DNA of 64,000 bases, taken from assembly GCA_034430615.1 (NCBI GenBank), contig DAOUEJ010000216.1, positions 1 through 64,000 on the forward strand, read 5' to 3'. Position 1 is the stretch's first letter. Each line of letters opens with the position of its first letter. The notes beneath the pieces were generated by a model. The model was not told where the DNA came from. It searched no databases and was given only the letters and a program-made list of their open reading frames with translations. Source of the DNA: E44-bin32 sp034430615. GTDB lineage: Bacteria; Chloroflexota; Anaerolineae; Anaerolineales; E44-bin32. Below, one piece after another: positions 26,829-36,488 of the stretch. Position numbers and translations under genes: made by a program.

Positions 26829-27905
26829 ATGACCGATGGTGCCTATCGTCGTCTCGCCCAGCGGTTGGATGAGCTGCCGGATGGATTTCCGGCCACGCAG
26901 GATGGGTCCGAACTGGACCTGCTGGAAGTACTCTTTACTCCGGAGGAAGCCGATCTCGCCTCACATCTGCGTCTGACACCCGCCACGCCTGAATCGATCG
27001 CCTCTCAGCTTGGAATGGACGCTGAGCACGTACGCATCCAACTCAAGCAAATGGCCAAGAAAGGCTTGATCGCGGCCGAGCGCACAGCTGATGGACTGGG
27101 CTATGGGTTAATGCCGTTCATCGTTGGGATTTATGAGATGCAGGCCGGTCGCATCGATCGCGAGCTTGCTGAACGCTTCGAGGCCTACTACCAGCAAGCC
27201 TTTGTCCAGGCCGTTGGAACCCAGCCATACTTCCACCGGGTTTTGCCCGTCCAGGAAACGATCGAGCTCGAGATGGAACTTCAGCCGTATGAGAGCACGG
27301 CGGCCTTAATCGACCAGGCTCAAGCGTGGGGGGTGGTGGACTGCATCTGCCGCGTCCAGAAATCCCTGATCGGGGAGGGTTGTGAACACCCTCTCGATGT
27401 CTGTATGATCCTGAGTTCGCAACCCGGCGCTTTCGATGCCAGCTCAAGCGTCAAGGCCCTTGACCACGATGGCGCCATTGCCACCCTGCGCAGGGCGGCC
27501 GAAGCCGGACTTGTCCACACCGTCAGCAACCACCAGGAAGGGCACTGGTACATCTGCAACTGCTGCACTTGCTCATGCGGGATTCTGCGCGGGCTGAAAG
27601 AATTTGGCGTGGCGAATGTGGTCGCGCATTCCCGCTTCCTCAGCCAGGTCGAGGAAGAACTTTGTGTGGGATGCGAACTTTGCCTGGAATGGTGTCAGTT
27701 CGAAGCCCTTACCCACGCGGAAATTGCGCAGGTTGACGCTGATCGCTGCGTCGGATGCGGGGTGTGCGTCATTCACTGCCCGGAGAATGCACTCACGCTT
27801 ATCGAACGGACGACAGGGGAATCCCCCGTCCCTCCGCTCACGCTCGAGGAATGGCGGTCAGCACGTGCCCTTTCCCGCGGTATTGACCTGAATCACGTGA
27901 TCTAA
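26829..27905 (+). CDS. Winged-helix/4Fe-4S ferredoxin-domain protein
   Basis: 358 residues from the ATG at 26829, which has AAGGAG 8 bases upstream. The frame extends 112 codons further up, but that part lies inside the deacetylase gene in another frame. N-terminal winged-helix-like region (about 40-90: TPESIASQLGMDAEHVRIQL), a middle part with cysteine pairs (CICRVQK and CNCCTCSCGILRGL), then a bacterial-type 2[4Fe-4S] ferredoxin domain (CVGCELCLEWC and CVGCGVCVIHCP). It could be a redox-sensing or electron-transfer protein; substrate and partner are not evident from the sequence. Confidence 0.82.
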   Translation: MTDGAYRRLAQRLDELPDGFPATQDGSELDLLEVLFTPEEADLASHLRLTPATPESIASQLGMDAEHVRIQLKQMAKKGLIAAERTADGLGYGLMPFIVGIYEMQAGRIDRELAERFEAYYQQAFVQAVGTQPYFHRVLPVQETIELEMELQPYESTAALIDQAQAWGVVDCICRVQKSLIGEGCEHPLDVCMILSSQPGAFDASSSVKALDHDGAIATLRRAAEAGLVHTVSNHQEGHWYICNCCTCSCGILRGLKEFGVANVVAHSRFLSQVEEELCVGCELCLEWCQFEALTHAEIAQVDADRCVGCGVCVIHCPENALTLIERTTGESPVPPLTLEEWRSARALSRGIDLNHVI

Positions 27906-27911
27906 ACCTTC

Positions 27912-28667
27912 ATGGGCCTCCCCTACAGCGGGTTATCACTCCCCGGTCGGCGCAAGCCTTACCTGATGGCGCATCGCGGCAACCGCGCCCTCTTCCCCGA
28001 GAACACCCGCTCAGCATTCATGCGGGCTTTCGAGGATGGCTCTGACATCCTCGAAACCGACCTGCAACTATCGGCCGACGACGTCTTTATGTGTATTCAT
28101 GATGGCACAGTCGATCGTACAACCAACGGCCATGGATCGGTGGCGGATCTAAGCCTGTCGGAGCTGCAGCGCCTCGACGCAGCCGCAAGCCATCCAGATC
28201 TCCCTCCGGAAATCATACCGACACTGGAAGAGCTGAGTTCCTGGCTTCCACAAGATGTGGGGCTGGCGCTGGAGTTGAAATCGGATCGCTTCCTCGAACC
28301 TGGAATTGCGTCGAGACTCCTCCGGCTTCTCCGTGAGGCAGACATCCTGAACCGAACCGTGATCCTATCCTTCAGCCAGGAGCGGTTGCGTTCAGTTAAG
28401 GCCCTCGATCCAGCCGTGCCCATCGGCTGGATTACTTTGAAGAGCGCCATCCCTCGCGGTACGTTCGAGATGCTGGGGCCGTTTTGGCCGCTGCTCATGC
28501 TCAACCCGTTCTTTGTTCGATGGGCCCACCGGCGACATCAAGTTGTTGCGCCGCTCGATTCGGCCCCGGAAGCCCGGCTGGGTTATTATTCATGGCTGGG
28601 GTGCGATGCTGTACTCAGCGATCACCCGCACATCACGGCCGAGAAGCTCGACAAGCTGCGAGGCTGA
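27912..28667 (+). CDS. Glycerophosphodiester phosphodiesterase
   Basis: 251 residues, GDPD TIM-barrel family, hydrolysing glycerophosphodiesters to glycerol-3-phosphate and an alcohol. Motifs: catalytic HRG in MAHRGNRALFPENTRSAF, metal ligands in ILETDLQLS, and the second His in IHDGTVDRTTNGHG. No signal peptide, so it is cytoplasmic. It starts 6 bases after the ferredoxin-like gene and is probably co-transcribed with it. Confidence 0.92.
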   Translation: MGLPYSGLSLPGRRKPYLMAHRGNRALFPENTRSAFMRAFEDGSDILETDLQLSADDVFMCIHDGTVDRTTNGHGSVADLSLSELQRLDAAASHPDLPPEIIPTLEELSSWLPQDVGLALELKSDRFLEPGIASRLLRLLREADILNRTVILSFSQERLRSVKALDPAVPIGWITLKSAIPRGTFEMLGPFWPLLMLNPFFVRWAHRRHQVVAPLDSAPEARLGYYSWLGCDAVLSDHPHITAEKLDKLRG

Positions 28668-28758
28668 TCGGCCGTTTGAGGGCATTTCCCGGACAAATTA
28701 CGAACTGGCGGGAGAGTCCTGACTACAACAGATCGTGCATTCCCTGAATGGAGTCCAG

Positions 28759-29646
28759 ATGGTCGTCGACAGCTTCAAATACCTGCCGCGCCTGATCGCC
28801 GCGTTCTACCAGATGGCGGAGGTTGAACCCCGCCGGCCGATTCCATGGACCCCTATGTCCGGTCCACTCGACCAATGCACGTTTGGTCTGGTCACCTCGG
28901 CCGGCCTCTACGCTGCTAATACCGACAGCCCATTCGATGTCGAGCGCGAACGACTTGAACCGACCTGGGGCGATCCCAGTTTCCGCCGCATCACGAAAGA
29001 TATATCAACCGAGGACCTCGCCATCAGCCACCTGCACCTCAACACGGCCGACATCCAGCGCGATCCCAATATCGTCTTCCCCCGCGAGCGGATGGAAGAA
29101 CTGGTGGAAAACGGTCGCATTGGAGGACTGGCTGAAGAGAATTTCTCCTTCATGGGCTACCAGGGCTACCCGCCCGATACGAAAGCCTGGGAGCAGAAGT
29201 ATGGTCCCCAGGTAGCCCAGGCGCTCAAGAGTGCTGGTGTCCAATGCGTCATCCTCACCCCGGTGTGACCAGATTGCGCCATCAACGTGCCCGTGCTGGC
29301 GCGTACACTCGAAGCCGCTGGACTCTCAACAATCCTGATCACGATGATGCCAGTTTGGGCAGAAGCGATCGGCGTCCCCCGAACACTCGCAGTCGAATTT
29401 CCGTTCGGTCATACCCTTGGGGCTCCCGGTGACACAGCGCAACAGCTGCGCGTGCTATCACAAGCACTTGGTATCCTTGAGCAGGCGACCGAACCCGGGT
29501 ATATCGAACACAGCCTTGAAACATGGCACGAACCCTTGGATGCGGCCATTAAGTCCTGGCAGCCTGCTGAACCTTCTCCGATCATCGCCGAACTGTCGCC
29601 CAAGTTCCGTGAGATGCTCCGCTCAAGGCGCCGGAACCGTTCATAG
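28759..29646 (+). CDS. GrdB-family selenoprotein, UGA read as selenocysteine
   Basis: Read through the in-frame TGA at 29266-29268 this is one 295-residue protein; stopping there splits it into two apparent ORFs. The sequence is of the glycine/sarcosine/betaine reductase selenoprotein B family: DIQRDPNIVFP, GGLAEENFSFMGYQGYPPD, and VILTPV-U-PDC, with selenocysteine at residue 170 and Cys at 173 (UxxC redox motif). It is shorter than true GrdB (over 400 residues) and has no grdA/grdC partners nearby, so a redox role other than glycine reduction is likely. ATG 28759 has GGAG 5 bases upstream; a GTG at 28735 is possible. Confidence 0.85.
29266..29303 (+). promoter_or_regulatory. UGA-Sec codon and SECIS-like hairpin of the GrdB-family gene
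   Basis: After the UGA (29266-29268), GCGCCA (29276-29281) pairs with TGGCGC (29297-29302); inside, ACG (29285-29287) pairs with CGT (29292-29294) around loop TGCC. The apical loop lies 20-23 bases after the UGA and contains G, which fits the bacterial SECIS geometry bound by SelB. Confidence 0.6.
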
Positions 29647-29708
29647 GAGCTGGGATCCGGCTGAACTTTGATCGCAGAACATTAAGCTGCCGCAACAGGA
29701 GATTGAAA

Positions 29709-31121
29709 ATGCGTCCTCTTGAAATCTTGCTCCTGGTCCTGATCGGTACGGATCTCCTCAGTCAAATCCTTGATCGGAAGATCGAGTTTCAAGGACTTCC
29801 ACTGATCCCGTCGCTAACGATCATCACCAGCACGCTTCAGATCACGCTCGAGGGCTATCGCTGGCAGCTTGTACCCGCCTATCTGCTTGCGATCAGTTTC
29901 TTCCTGCTCGCTATCGTCCGTAGACGACGTGAGCCGGAGTCGAAGAAAGGGACAAACTGGACATTCAAAGGCTTGGCTCTGCTGGCCTTCGCTGTGGCCA
30001 TTGGCTTGCCGGTGCTGCTCCCGGTGCCTCGCCTGAACGCACCCGATGGATCCTATCCGGTGGGCACAACGACGCTCGAACTTGTCGACACAAAGCGCGT
30101 GGACCCTTATGCCCCTGAACCTGACCAGCCGCGCCGGACACTCCTGCAAATCTGGTACCCGGCTGAGGGCGCTCCCGGGCTCCACCACGCACCCTGGATG
30201 GAGGCGGCGGAAATTGTGGCTCCCGCCGTTGCAAATTGGATCAATCTGCCATCGTTCTTCCTTGACCACCTGGCGCTGTCTCGCTCTCCTGCTTTACAGG
30301 ATGCACGTGTGTATCCGGCCAGCGATAGATACCCGATCGTGCTCTTCTCACACGGCTACGGTGGTTTTCGCGCCCAGAATACCAACCAGGCGATCTACCT
30401 CGCCAGCCATGGCTTCATCGTAGCGGCCGTCGAGCATACCTACGGAGCTGTCGTGACCGTTTTCCCCGACGGCGAAGTCGCCTACCACAACCCTGATACA
30501 TTACCGGACGGGCTGTCAGAACTGGAAGACCTGGCGGCAACGCGACGCCTGGGGGACCAATGGGCCGGGGATCTGGCGTATGCGCTCGACACGCTGACCT
30601 CTCTAGATCAGGGCGGAGAGGGAGACCTTTTTACAAACCGGCTAGACCTAGAAAATATAGGCGTGATGGGGCACTCAACCGGAGGCGGGGCAGCGATCGA
30701 GTTCTGCCAGCACGATCCACGATGCGCCTCGGTCCTGACCATGGATCCCTACTTGAAGCCGGTTTCGGAGCAAACCCTGGAAACTGGACTGGCGGTCCCT
30801 GCCCTTCATCTCTTTAGCGAGCGCTGGTCGTCGGGGGAAAATCAGCAGGCGTTCAGTAGGTTTGCCACGCAAGCAGCAAACAATACCTGGACAGGATCCA
30901 TTGCCGGAACCGCTCATTATGATTTTACGGACCTGCCACTGCTCACGCCCCTGGCTTCAATGATCAGTTTAAAAGGGCCGATCCCAGGGCCGCGTGTGGT
31001 TGAGATTATCAACGCATACACGCTTGCGTTCTTCGATTTCACGCTCAAGGGACAGGCCTCCGCTTTAATCCCGGGATTGAGCACTCCATACGTTGAGTTG
31101 ATCCTGAAGAATATCCCATGA
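29709..31121 (+). CDS. Membrane-anchored PAF-acetylhydrolase-like hydrolase
   Basis: 470 residues from ATG 29709 (AGGAGA upstream). The N-terminal third has about three or four transmembrane segments; the rest is an alpha/beta hydrolase of the platelet-activating-factor acetylhydrolase / dienelactone-hydrolase type: SHGYGGFRAQNT oxyanion region, MGHSTGGGAA nucleophile elbow, Asp in LTMDPYLKPV, His in GTAHYDFTD. It probably hydrolyses short acyl esters, perhaps from phospholipids, at the outer membrane face. The substrate is not shown by the sequence. Confidence 0.85.
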   Translation: MRPLEILLLVLIGTDLLSQILDRKIEFQGLPLIPSLTIITSTLQITLEGYRWQLVPAYLLAISFFLLAIVRRRREPESKKGTNWTFKGLALLAFAVAIGLPVLLPVPRLNAPDGSYPVGTTTLELVDTKRVDPYAPEPDQPRRTLLQIWYPAEGAPGLHHAPWMEAAEIVAPAVANWINLPSFFLDHLALSRSPALQDARVYPASDRYPIVLFSHGYGGFRAQNTNQAIYLASHGFIVAAVEHTYGAVVTVFPDGEVAYHNPDTLPDGLSELEDLAATRRLGDQWAGDLAYALDTLTSLDQGGEGDLFTNRLDLENIGVMGHSTGGGAAIEFCQHDPRCASVLTMDPYLKPVSEQTLETGLAVPALHLFSERWSSGENQQAFSRFATQAANNTWTGSIAGTAHYDFTDLPLLTPLASMISLKGPIPGPRVVEIINAYTLAFFDFTLKGQASALIPGLSTPYVELILKNIP

Positions 31122-31196
31122 TCATCCGACAATCACGATCAATATATTTGAGAAAAGACAATCGGATGCTAGCTACAGAACGGACGGAATACCTCC

Positions 31197-34100
31197 ATGC
31201 AAACTAAAGCAGATCCACGCCTCAAATCGATCGTACTGGTCACAATGCTGGCCGTTCTCATTTTCTTGCTCGCTGCCTGCCGGGCTGCATCGGCCGTGCC
31301 GACGGATGAAGCCCAAGCGGGGCATGTCTTGATCGCCGAGATCTTGGGCGGGATCGAGGGTGACAATCTGCACGAATTCATCGAGCTCTACAATCCACAG
31401 CCCGAACGGGCGGATCTTACGGGATGGTCGCTGGAGTACAAACTATCGGATGCGGACGGGAGTGTGGCGCTGTACGATTGGGAGATCCCGGCCTCGATCG
31501 GACCTAACGGATCGCTGCTGCTTGTGCACAGCGGCTTTTACCTGGGCGTGACCGCGGATGCCTATTTTGAGCAGGGTTTGAATCTCACATCTGGAGGACT
31601 GCGACTGATCGACGACACAGGCCAGATGGTCGATCAGGTTGGCTGGGGATCGGCGCCAGTTGATTTTACGGAAGACTCGCCGGCGCCAGCGCTGCAAAAT
31701 GGAATCTCTCTTGAGCGCCTGCCTGGTGGCAGTGCAGGCAGCACAGCGGATACTGATGACAACCTGGCTGATTTTGTGTTGCGGGAAGACCCCGCCCCCC
31801 GCAACACAGGCTCAGGCCCAACGCCAGGTGAAACGCCTCCCTTCTCTCTGACGCTTGATATTCCCGCTGGTGTCGCACCCGGGGATACGTTCCCAGTCGT
31901 GCTCCAGTTATCGAACAACAGCGATCAGACAATCGCTAATCTGGAACTCCAGCTGCCACTGCCGGCGCCACTTGGAATCAGCCAGAAGCCGCCCGATTTG
32001 CAAATCGCGGGCACGACCCTACAGGCACGCAGCGTTTCAATTGAAGGCGGGGCCAGCCAGTCCTGGACCATCCAGGTCCGCGCGCCCTGGACCTATCTCA
32101 CGCTCCCACTGCGGGATGTGTTTGCGCGGGATGCAGGCGGCCGCTATGCCTATGCCAACCCGGCCTGGCTCGAGATTCGGGAGGGGGTGATCCCGATCGG
32201 CGTCTCGAGGAACTTGATCGATACCACGGTGAAGGTTGAAGGCCTGGCGACGATGTACACGGGGGGCTACTTCGCCGGCTCGGGCAATGTCAAGTTCTAC
32301 CTGCAGGATGAAAGCGGCGGGGTTCAGGTATGGGTGCCATCCGGTGAAGGCAGCCTCGCGGTGAACATCGGGGATCGGGTGCAGGTAACGGGTGAGATGC
32401 AACTTTACCGTGGCGCCCGTGAATTGGTGGCCACACCCGAAACAGTGATCATCCTCGATGCTGAACCTGGCCCTCGCCCATTGGAGGCCACGATCCAACA
32501 AGCCAGCCTCGATATCGAGAGCCTCCCTGGCCAGCTGGTATCGGTCGAAGGAACCGCAAACCGTATCGAGGAATTCAGCTACAGTTTCGAAGTTGACCTG
32601 ATCGATCCGGCAGGGAACCTGCTGACCCTGTACATCGATAAGCAGACTGAGATGAGCGTCGAGCAGCTTGAGCTTGGCCGGGATTATCAGTCAACCGGGA
32701 TCCTGGAAGTGCTTGATTCGACCGTCCTGCTTTATCCCCGCATCGCTGACGACCTGGTCGAGATATACCCCGAAGAAATTCTTCTCAGCGCTGAAGCGCC
32801 GCTCACCACACTGCCGGGCGTACCTTTCACGATCAGCCTGCAGGCCACCAACCACACACGGTCGGAATCATACAGACAAAACCTGATCCTTCCCTGGCCC
32901 CAGCCCGGGCTTACCCTGCTGGAGATCGAAGACGGCGGGGTCCTCGAAGAAGGTGAAATACACTGGTGGCTTCCAAGCCTTGATCCCGAGTTTGGATCCA
33001 TCTCCGTAAAGATCAGGGTCGCAGCTGTCCCTGGTCAGACTGCGCGTCTCGTGGGCTACTATCTCCTCAGCCCTGCTGGCGGATTGACTTCTGAGGGCAT
33101 CCCACTGCAAATCTTCCTGGGTGATGAAATACCCATCTGGGCTCTTCAGGGTGCGGGGGAGTCCTCATCGTACAAACTGAAGACAGTCACGACCTCTGGC
33201 ATCGTGACAGGTGTCTTCCCGGACCTTGGAGGATTGTGGCTCCAAAACCCCCTGCCTGATGACGATCCATCGACTTCTGAGGGCATCTTCATCGCTTGCG
33301 GAGAGAAAGTGACTTCGCTCAAACCGGGTGACATGATTAACGTCACAGGCGTGGTGCGGGAGATCGCGGCGCAAACCCAGATTGCCGTTCAGGACTGCAG
33401 CAAGCTTGACCCGCTTTCCTCCAGGTTGTCGCTCCCTGAAGCACGCAGCCTCGACCCGCCGGTAGATCCGAGTGCCTCCGCTAAGTATTATGAGTCACTC
33501 GAGGGAATGCTGGTTGCGATCGAAGAGCCTGCCATCGTTATCGGGCCGAGCTCACGCTACGGCGAGACATTTCTCCTGCTTGAAAAATTGGGGGTTGAAC
33601 GGCTGTATCGCGGGGATCCGACCGGAGCCGTGATCACCATCGACGATGGCACCGATGCTGCCTTTGAGGATAGGGACGGGATGACTGCCGCACTGGCGGT
33701 TGGCGACCGGGTGACCCGGGCTATCGGCCCGCTGGCCTACACCTTTGGTGCCTATAAGATCGAGCCGATCGAAGCGCTGGTGACGAACTCACAACCGCTG
33801 CCGCAGATCCCTTCCAGCCCCATCCTCGGAAACGGGCAGTTTTCCGTCATGACCTGGAACGTCGAGAACCTGTTCGACATCCTTGCTCCGCATCCAAGCA
33901 GCCCTCCCCGGCCACGTAAAGCCGAGTACGAACAGCACCTGGAGAGGATCGCACGCACGATCATCGCCGCTGGATCCCCAGCCATCATCGCGCTGCAGGA
34001 GGTTGAAAATGTTGGGATCCTTGATGATCTGGCTGCTCTCGGGCTGCTCTCCGAATTCTCCTATCACGGCTACCTTCTGGAAGGGACCGACAGCCGGGGG

Positions 34101-34667
34101 ATTGATGTCGGCTACTTGATCCGGGAGGACCTGGTCCAGGTGTTGGACCTCAAGCAGCTGCCTGCTCCCGAAGGCTTGACCAGCCGGCCGCCGCTCTCCA
34201 TCCACGTGCGCGTCCGTGAAGGGGGACAGGAGCTCGTGCTGTTCAACAACCACTTCCTGTCGCTATCCGGTGGTGAAGCCGCAACCGAGCCGCGCCGCAC
34301 CGCACAAGCTGCCTGGAACGCCTCGCTGGTGGAAGCGCAGTTGGAATCAGAGCCTGGTGTGTGGGTGGCCGTGTTGGGTGACCTCAACTCGTTTTTCGTG
34401 GATCCTCCCATCGAAAGGCTGCGGGGGGCTGGGCTGAAACATGTGTTTGATGCGATCCCCGCGAGTGATCGTTATACGTACGTCTTCCAGGGGGTCTCGC
34501 AAAGCCTCGATCACATCCTCGTGAGCGAGGACATGTGGGAAGAGTTGGTGGAGGTCACAGTGCTGCATCTCGATGCCGACTATCCGCCGCCCGTGCCCGG
34601 TGATCCATCGCCATGGCGGGAGTCGGATCATGACCCGGTCGTCGCGGTTTTTGAGCTTGCGCCGTGA
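31197..34667 (+). CDS. Large secreted lipoprotein with lamin-tail and endonuclease/phosphatase domains
   Basis: 1156 residues. Lipoprotein signal with lipobox LAAC (Cys about residue 25). Order: lamin-tail domain (about 40-160: GHVLIAEILGGIEGDNLHEFIELYNP), a CARDB-like beta region (about 210-310), OB-fold-like domains (about 335-480 and about 655-860), and a C-terminal endonuclease/exonuclease/phosphatase domain (about 875-1156) with MTWNVENLFD, ALQEVEN, LGDLNSF and SDHDPVV active-site motifs. The architecture resembles extracellular nucleases of the ExeM/NucH type and suggests degradation of external DNA for phosphate or nucleosides. No strong Shine-Dalgarno is visible. Confidence 0.85.
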   Translation: MQTKADPRLKSIVLVTMLAVLIFLLAACRAASAVPTDEAQAGHVLIAEILGGIEGDNLHEFIELYNPQPERADLTGWSLEYKLSDADGSVALYDWEIPASIGPNGSLLLVHSGFYLGVTADAYFEQGLNLTSGGLRLIDDTGQMVDQVGWGSAPVDFTEDSPAPALQNGISLERLPGGSAGSTADTDDNLADFVLREDPAPRNTGSGPTPGETPPFSLTLDIPAGVAPGDTFPVVLQLSNNSDQTIANLELQLPLPAPLGISQKPPDLQIAGTTLQARSVSIEGGASQSWTIQVRAPWTYLTLPLRDVFARDAGGRYAYANPAWLEIREGVIPIGVSRNLIDTTVKVEGLATMYTGGYFAGSGNVKFYLQDESGGVQVWVPSGEGSLAVNIGDRVQVTGEMQLYRGARELVATPETVIILDAEPGPRPLEATIQQASLDIESLPGQLVSVEGTANRIEEFSYSFEVDLIDPAGNLLTLYIDKQTEMSVEQLELGRDYQSTGILEVLDSTVLLYPRIADDLVEIYPEEILLSAEAPLTTLPGVPFTISLQATNHTRSESYRQNLILPWPQPGLTLLEIEDGGVLEEGEIHWWLPSLDPEFGSISVKIRVAAVPGQTARLVGYYLLSPAGGLTSEGIPLQIFLGDEIPIWALQGAGESSSYKLKTVTTSGIVTGVFPDLGGLWLQNPLPDDDPSTSEGIFIACGEKVTSLKPGDMINVTGVVREIAAQTQIAVQDCSKLDPLSSRLSLPEARSLDPPVDPSASAKYYESLEGMLVAIEEPAIVIGPSSRYGETFLLLEKLGVERLYRGDPTGAVITIDDGTDAAFEDRDGMTAALAVGDRVTRAIGPLAYTFGAYKIEPIEALVTNSQPLPQIPSSPILGNGQFSVMTWNVENLFDILAPHPSSPPRPRKAEYEQHLERIARTIIAAGSPAIIALQEVENVGILDDLAALGLLSEFSYHGYLLEGTDSRGIDVGYLIREDLVQVLDLKQLPAPEGLTSRPPLSIHVRVREGGQELVLFNNHFLSLSGGEAATEPRRTAQAAWNASLVEAQLESEPGVWVAVLGDLNSFFVDPPIERLRGAGLKHVFDAIPASDRYTYVFQGVSQSLDHILVSEDMWEELVEVTVLHLDADYPPPVPGDPSPWRESDHDPVVAVFELAP

Positions 34668-34722
34668 ACGGGAAGGATCTTCATTCGAGTAAATTAATTG
34701 AGTGAATCATCTCCCGGAAATA

Positions 34723-34749
34723 GTATGGGCAAGGTGACCTTGCCCCTAC
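34723..34749. repeat. REP-like palindrome, GTA(T/G)GGGC ends
   Basis: A 27-base near-perfect palindrome with half GTATGGGCAAGGT mirrored by ACCTTGCCCCTAC around one base, with a single mismatch. Its ends match the GTAGGGGC / GCCCCTAC ends of repeats at 51460 and 51795. It lies between the secreted nuclease gene and the IS element and may also terminate transcription. Confidence 0.65.
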
Positions 34750-34767
34750 GCGTATATATTAACGATT

Positions 34768-34786
34768 GTAGGGGCTGTCCCAAAAG
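34768..34786 (+). repeat. Left terminal inverted repeat of the IS1182 element
   Basis: GTAGGGGCTGTCCCAAAAG. It continues into GGGCAGCCCC, so the left end also forms a hairpin of its own with the stem GGGGCTG/CAGCCCC. Confidence 0.7.
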
Positions 34787-34823
34787 GGCAGCCCCATTCG
34801 CGTTTTAAGAGCAAATCACTAGA

Positions 34824-36434
34824 ATGGGGGACATGAAAAAGAAGAAAAGTCCACACGCTGTGTTCAAACCCTACACGATGGGCCAGCTGCAGCTCCCTAC
34901 GAATCTAGAAGACCTCATCCCCGATGGTCACCTGGTGAGAAGGGTGCATGAAGCGATTGAGCGGGTGAATCTAGATCCCCTGATCCAGCAATACAAAGGG
35001 GGAGGGACCAGCAGCTACCATCCGAAGATGATGTTGAAGGTGCTGGTGTATGCCTACACCCAGCAGATCTACTCGTCACGGAAGATTGCCAAGGCGCTGC
35101 GGGAGAACATCCACTTCATGTGGATCAGCGGGAACAGCAGGCCGGACTTCCGCACGATCAACCGCTTCCGGGGCGAAGTGCTCGGGAAGGTGATGGCCGA
35201 GATCTTCACTGCGGTTCTCGAGCTGCTGATCGAAGAAGGCTATGTGAAGCTGGAGCATTATTTCCTGGACGGGACGAAGATCGAAGCCAATGCGGGCAAG
35301 TACACCTATGTGTGGGCGAAGAGCACGAAGCGAAACAAGGGCCAGTTGCAGGCGAAAGTGAAGCAGCTGCTGGAAGAGATCGAGCGGGTGAACAAGGACG
35401 AAGAAGAGGAGTATGGAGATCGTGATCTTGAAGAGCTGGGCGAAGAAGCTGAGATCGACGCCGACCGATTGGACAAGAAGGTCAAGGAGCTGGACGAGAT
35501 CCTCCAGCGCGGATTGAGTGAAGGGGAGAAAAAGCCGGACAAGCGCGACAAGAAACGTGCGAAAGCCCTGAGGATCCTGGAGAAGGAATGCCTACCCCGC
35601 CTGCGAAAGTATGAAGAACAGGAGCGGATCCTGCAGGGACGGGGCAGCTATTCGAAGACGGATGAGGAAGCTACCTTCATGCGCATGAAGGATGATCCTC
35701 TGCGGAAGGCGCAGCTCAAGCCTGCCTATACCATCCTGGCACAGGGCAACCTCCAGTTGGGGACCGAGAACCAGTTTGTGGTTGGACTGAGTGTTCATCA
35801 GCGGCCGGGAGACACAGGCTGTATGGTGCCGCATATGGAAGGGGTGAAAGCCCGCCTCGGCCGGCTTCCGGAGAAAGTCGTCGCGGACGCTGGTTATGGC
35901 AGCGAAGAGAACTATGTCTACCTGGAAGAGCGAGGTGTGGAAGGCTTCGTGAAGTACAACACCTTCCACCAGGAACAGAAGAAGCGGAGCCGGAAGACGC
36001 GTTTCCTCGCCGAGCAGTTCCCTTACAACGAAGAGAAGGATGAGTTCATCTGTCCGGATGGGCGACGCATGCTCTATCGTGAGACAAGCCGATACAGGAC
36101 AGAGAATAACTACTTGAAGGAAGTCCGCGTCTACGAGTGTGAAGGCTGCGCCGGGTGTAGGCTTCGCGCCGAGTGTACACATTCGAAGGAAAACAGACGC
36201 ATTCGTGTGAGCTTTGTGCTGCAAGAATTGCGTGCAAAGGCCAGAGATCGTTTGCTCTCCGAAGAAGGGTTGGCTTTGCGTTCCAGACGCCCTGTGGAAG
36301 CGGAAAGCGTATTTGGGAGATTGAAACAGAATTGGCAGTTCAGAAGGTTGATGCTCCGGGGATTGAGAAAAGTAGAGACCGAGCTTAGCCTGCTCTGCAT
36401 TGCACACAACCTATCAAAAATGACGGTTGCATAG
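34824..36434 (+). CDS. IS1182-family transposase
   Basis: 536 residues, the normal length. The N-terminal DUF772-type region (YHPKMMLKVLVYAYTQQIYSSRKIA) is followed by a DDE domain with D in FLDGTKIEANA, D in VVADAGYGSEENY and E in RPVEAESVFGRLKQNW. A long, highly charged insertion (about 170-265) and a cysteine cluster (CEGCAGCRLRAEC) are typical of the family. No frameshift or stop is present. ATG 34824 is used; a second ATG at 34833 is equally possible. Confidence 0.93.
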   Translation: MGDMKKKKSPHAVFKPYTMGQLQLPTNLEDLIPDGHLVRRVHEAIERVNLDPLIQQYKGGGTSSYHPKMMLKVLVYAYTQQIYSSRKIAKALRENIHFMWISGNSRPDFRTINRFRGEVLGKVMAEIFTAVLELLIEEGYVKLEHYFLDGTKIEANAGKYTYVWAKSTKRNKGQLQAKVKQLLEEIERVNKDEEEEYGDRDLEELGEEAEIDADRLDKKVKELDEILQRGLSEGEKKPDKRDKKRAKALRILEKECLPRLRKYEEQERILQGRGSYSKTDEEATFMRMKDDPLRKAQLKPAYTILAQGNLQLGTENQFVVGLSVHQRPGDTGCMVPHMEGVKARLGRLPEKVVADAGYGSEENYVYLEERGVEGFVKYNTFHQEQKKRSRKTRFLAEQFPYNEEKDEFICPDGRRMLYRETSRYRTENNYLKEVRVYECEGCAGCRLRAECTHSKENRRIRVSFVLQELRAKARDRLLSEEGLALRSRRPVEAESVFGRLKQNWQFRRLMLRGLRKVETELSLLCIAHNLSKMTVA

Positions 36435-36488
36435 CCGCCGTTCTTTTTTTTGCCACGCAAAAGTATGGAGAAAGGGCCGTCCAAGCTT

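Noticed and set aside
28759..29646. Sequencing frameshift or simple pseudogene as explanation for the GrdB-like split
   Set aside because: Both halves are in the same frame, separated by one UGA at the family's Sec position, and no other defect is present.
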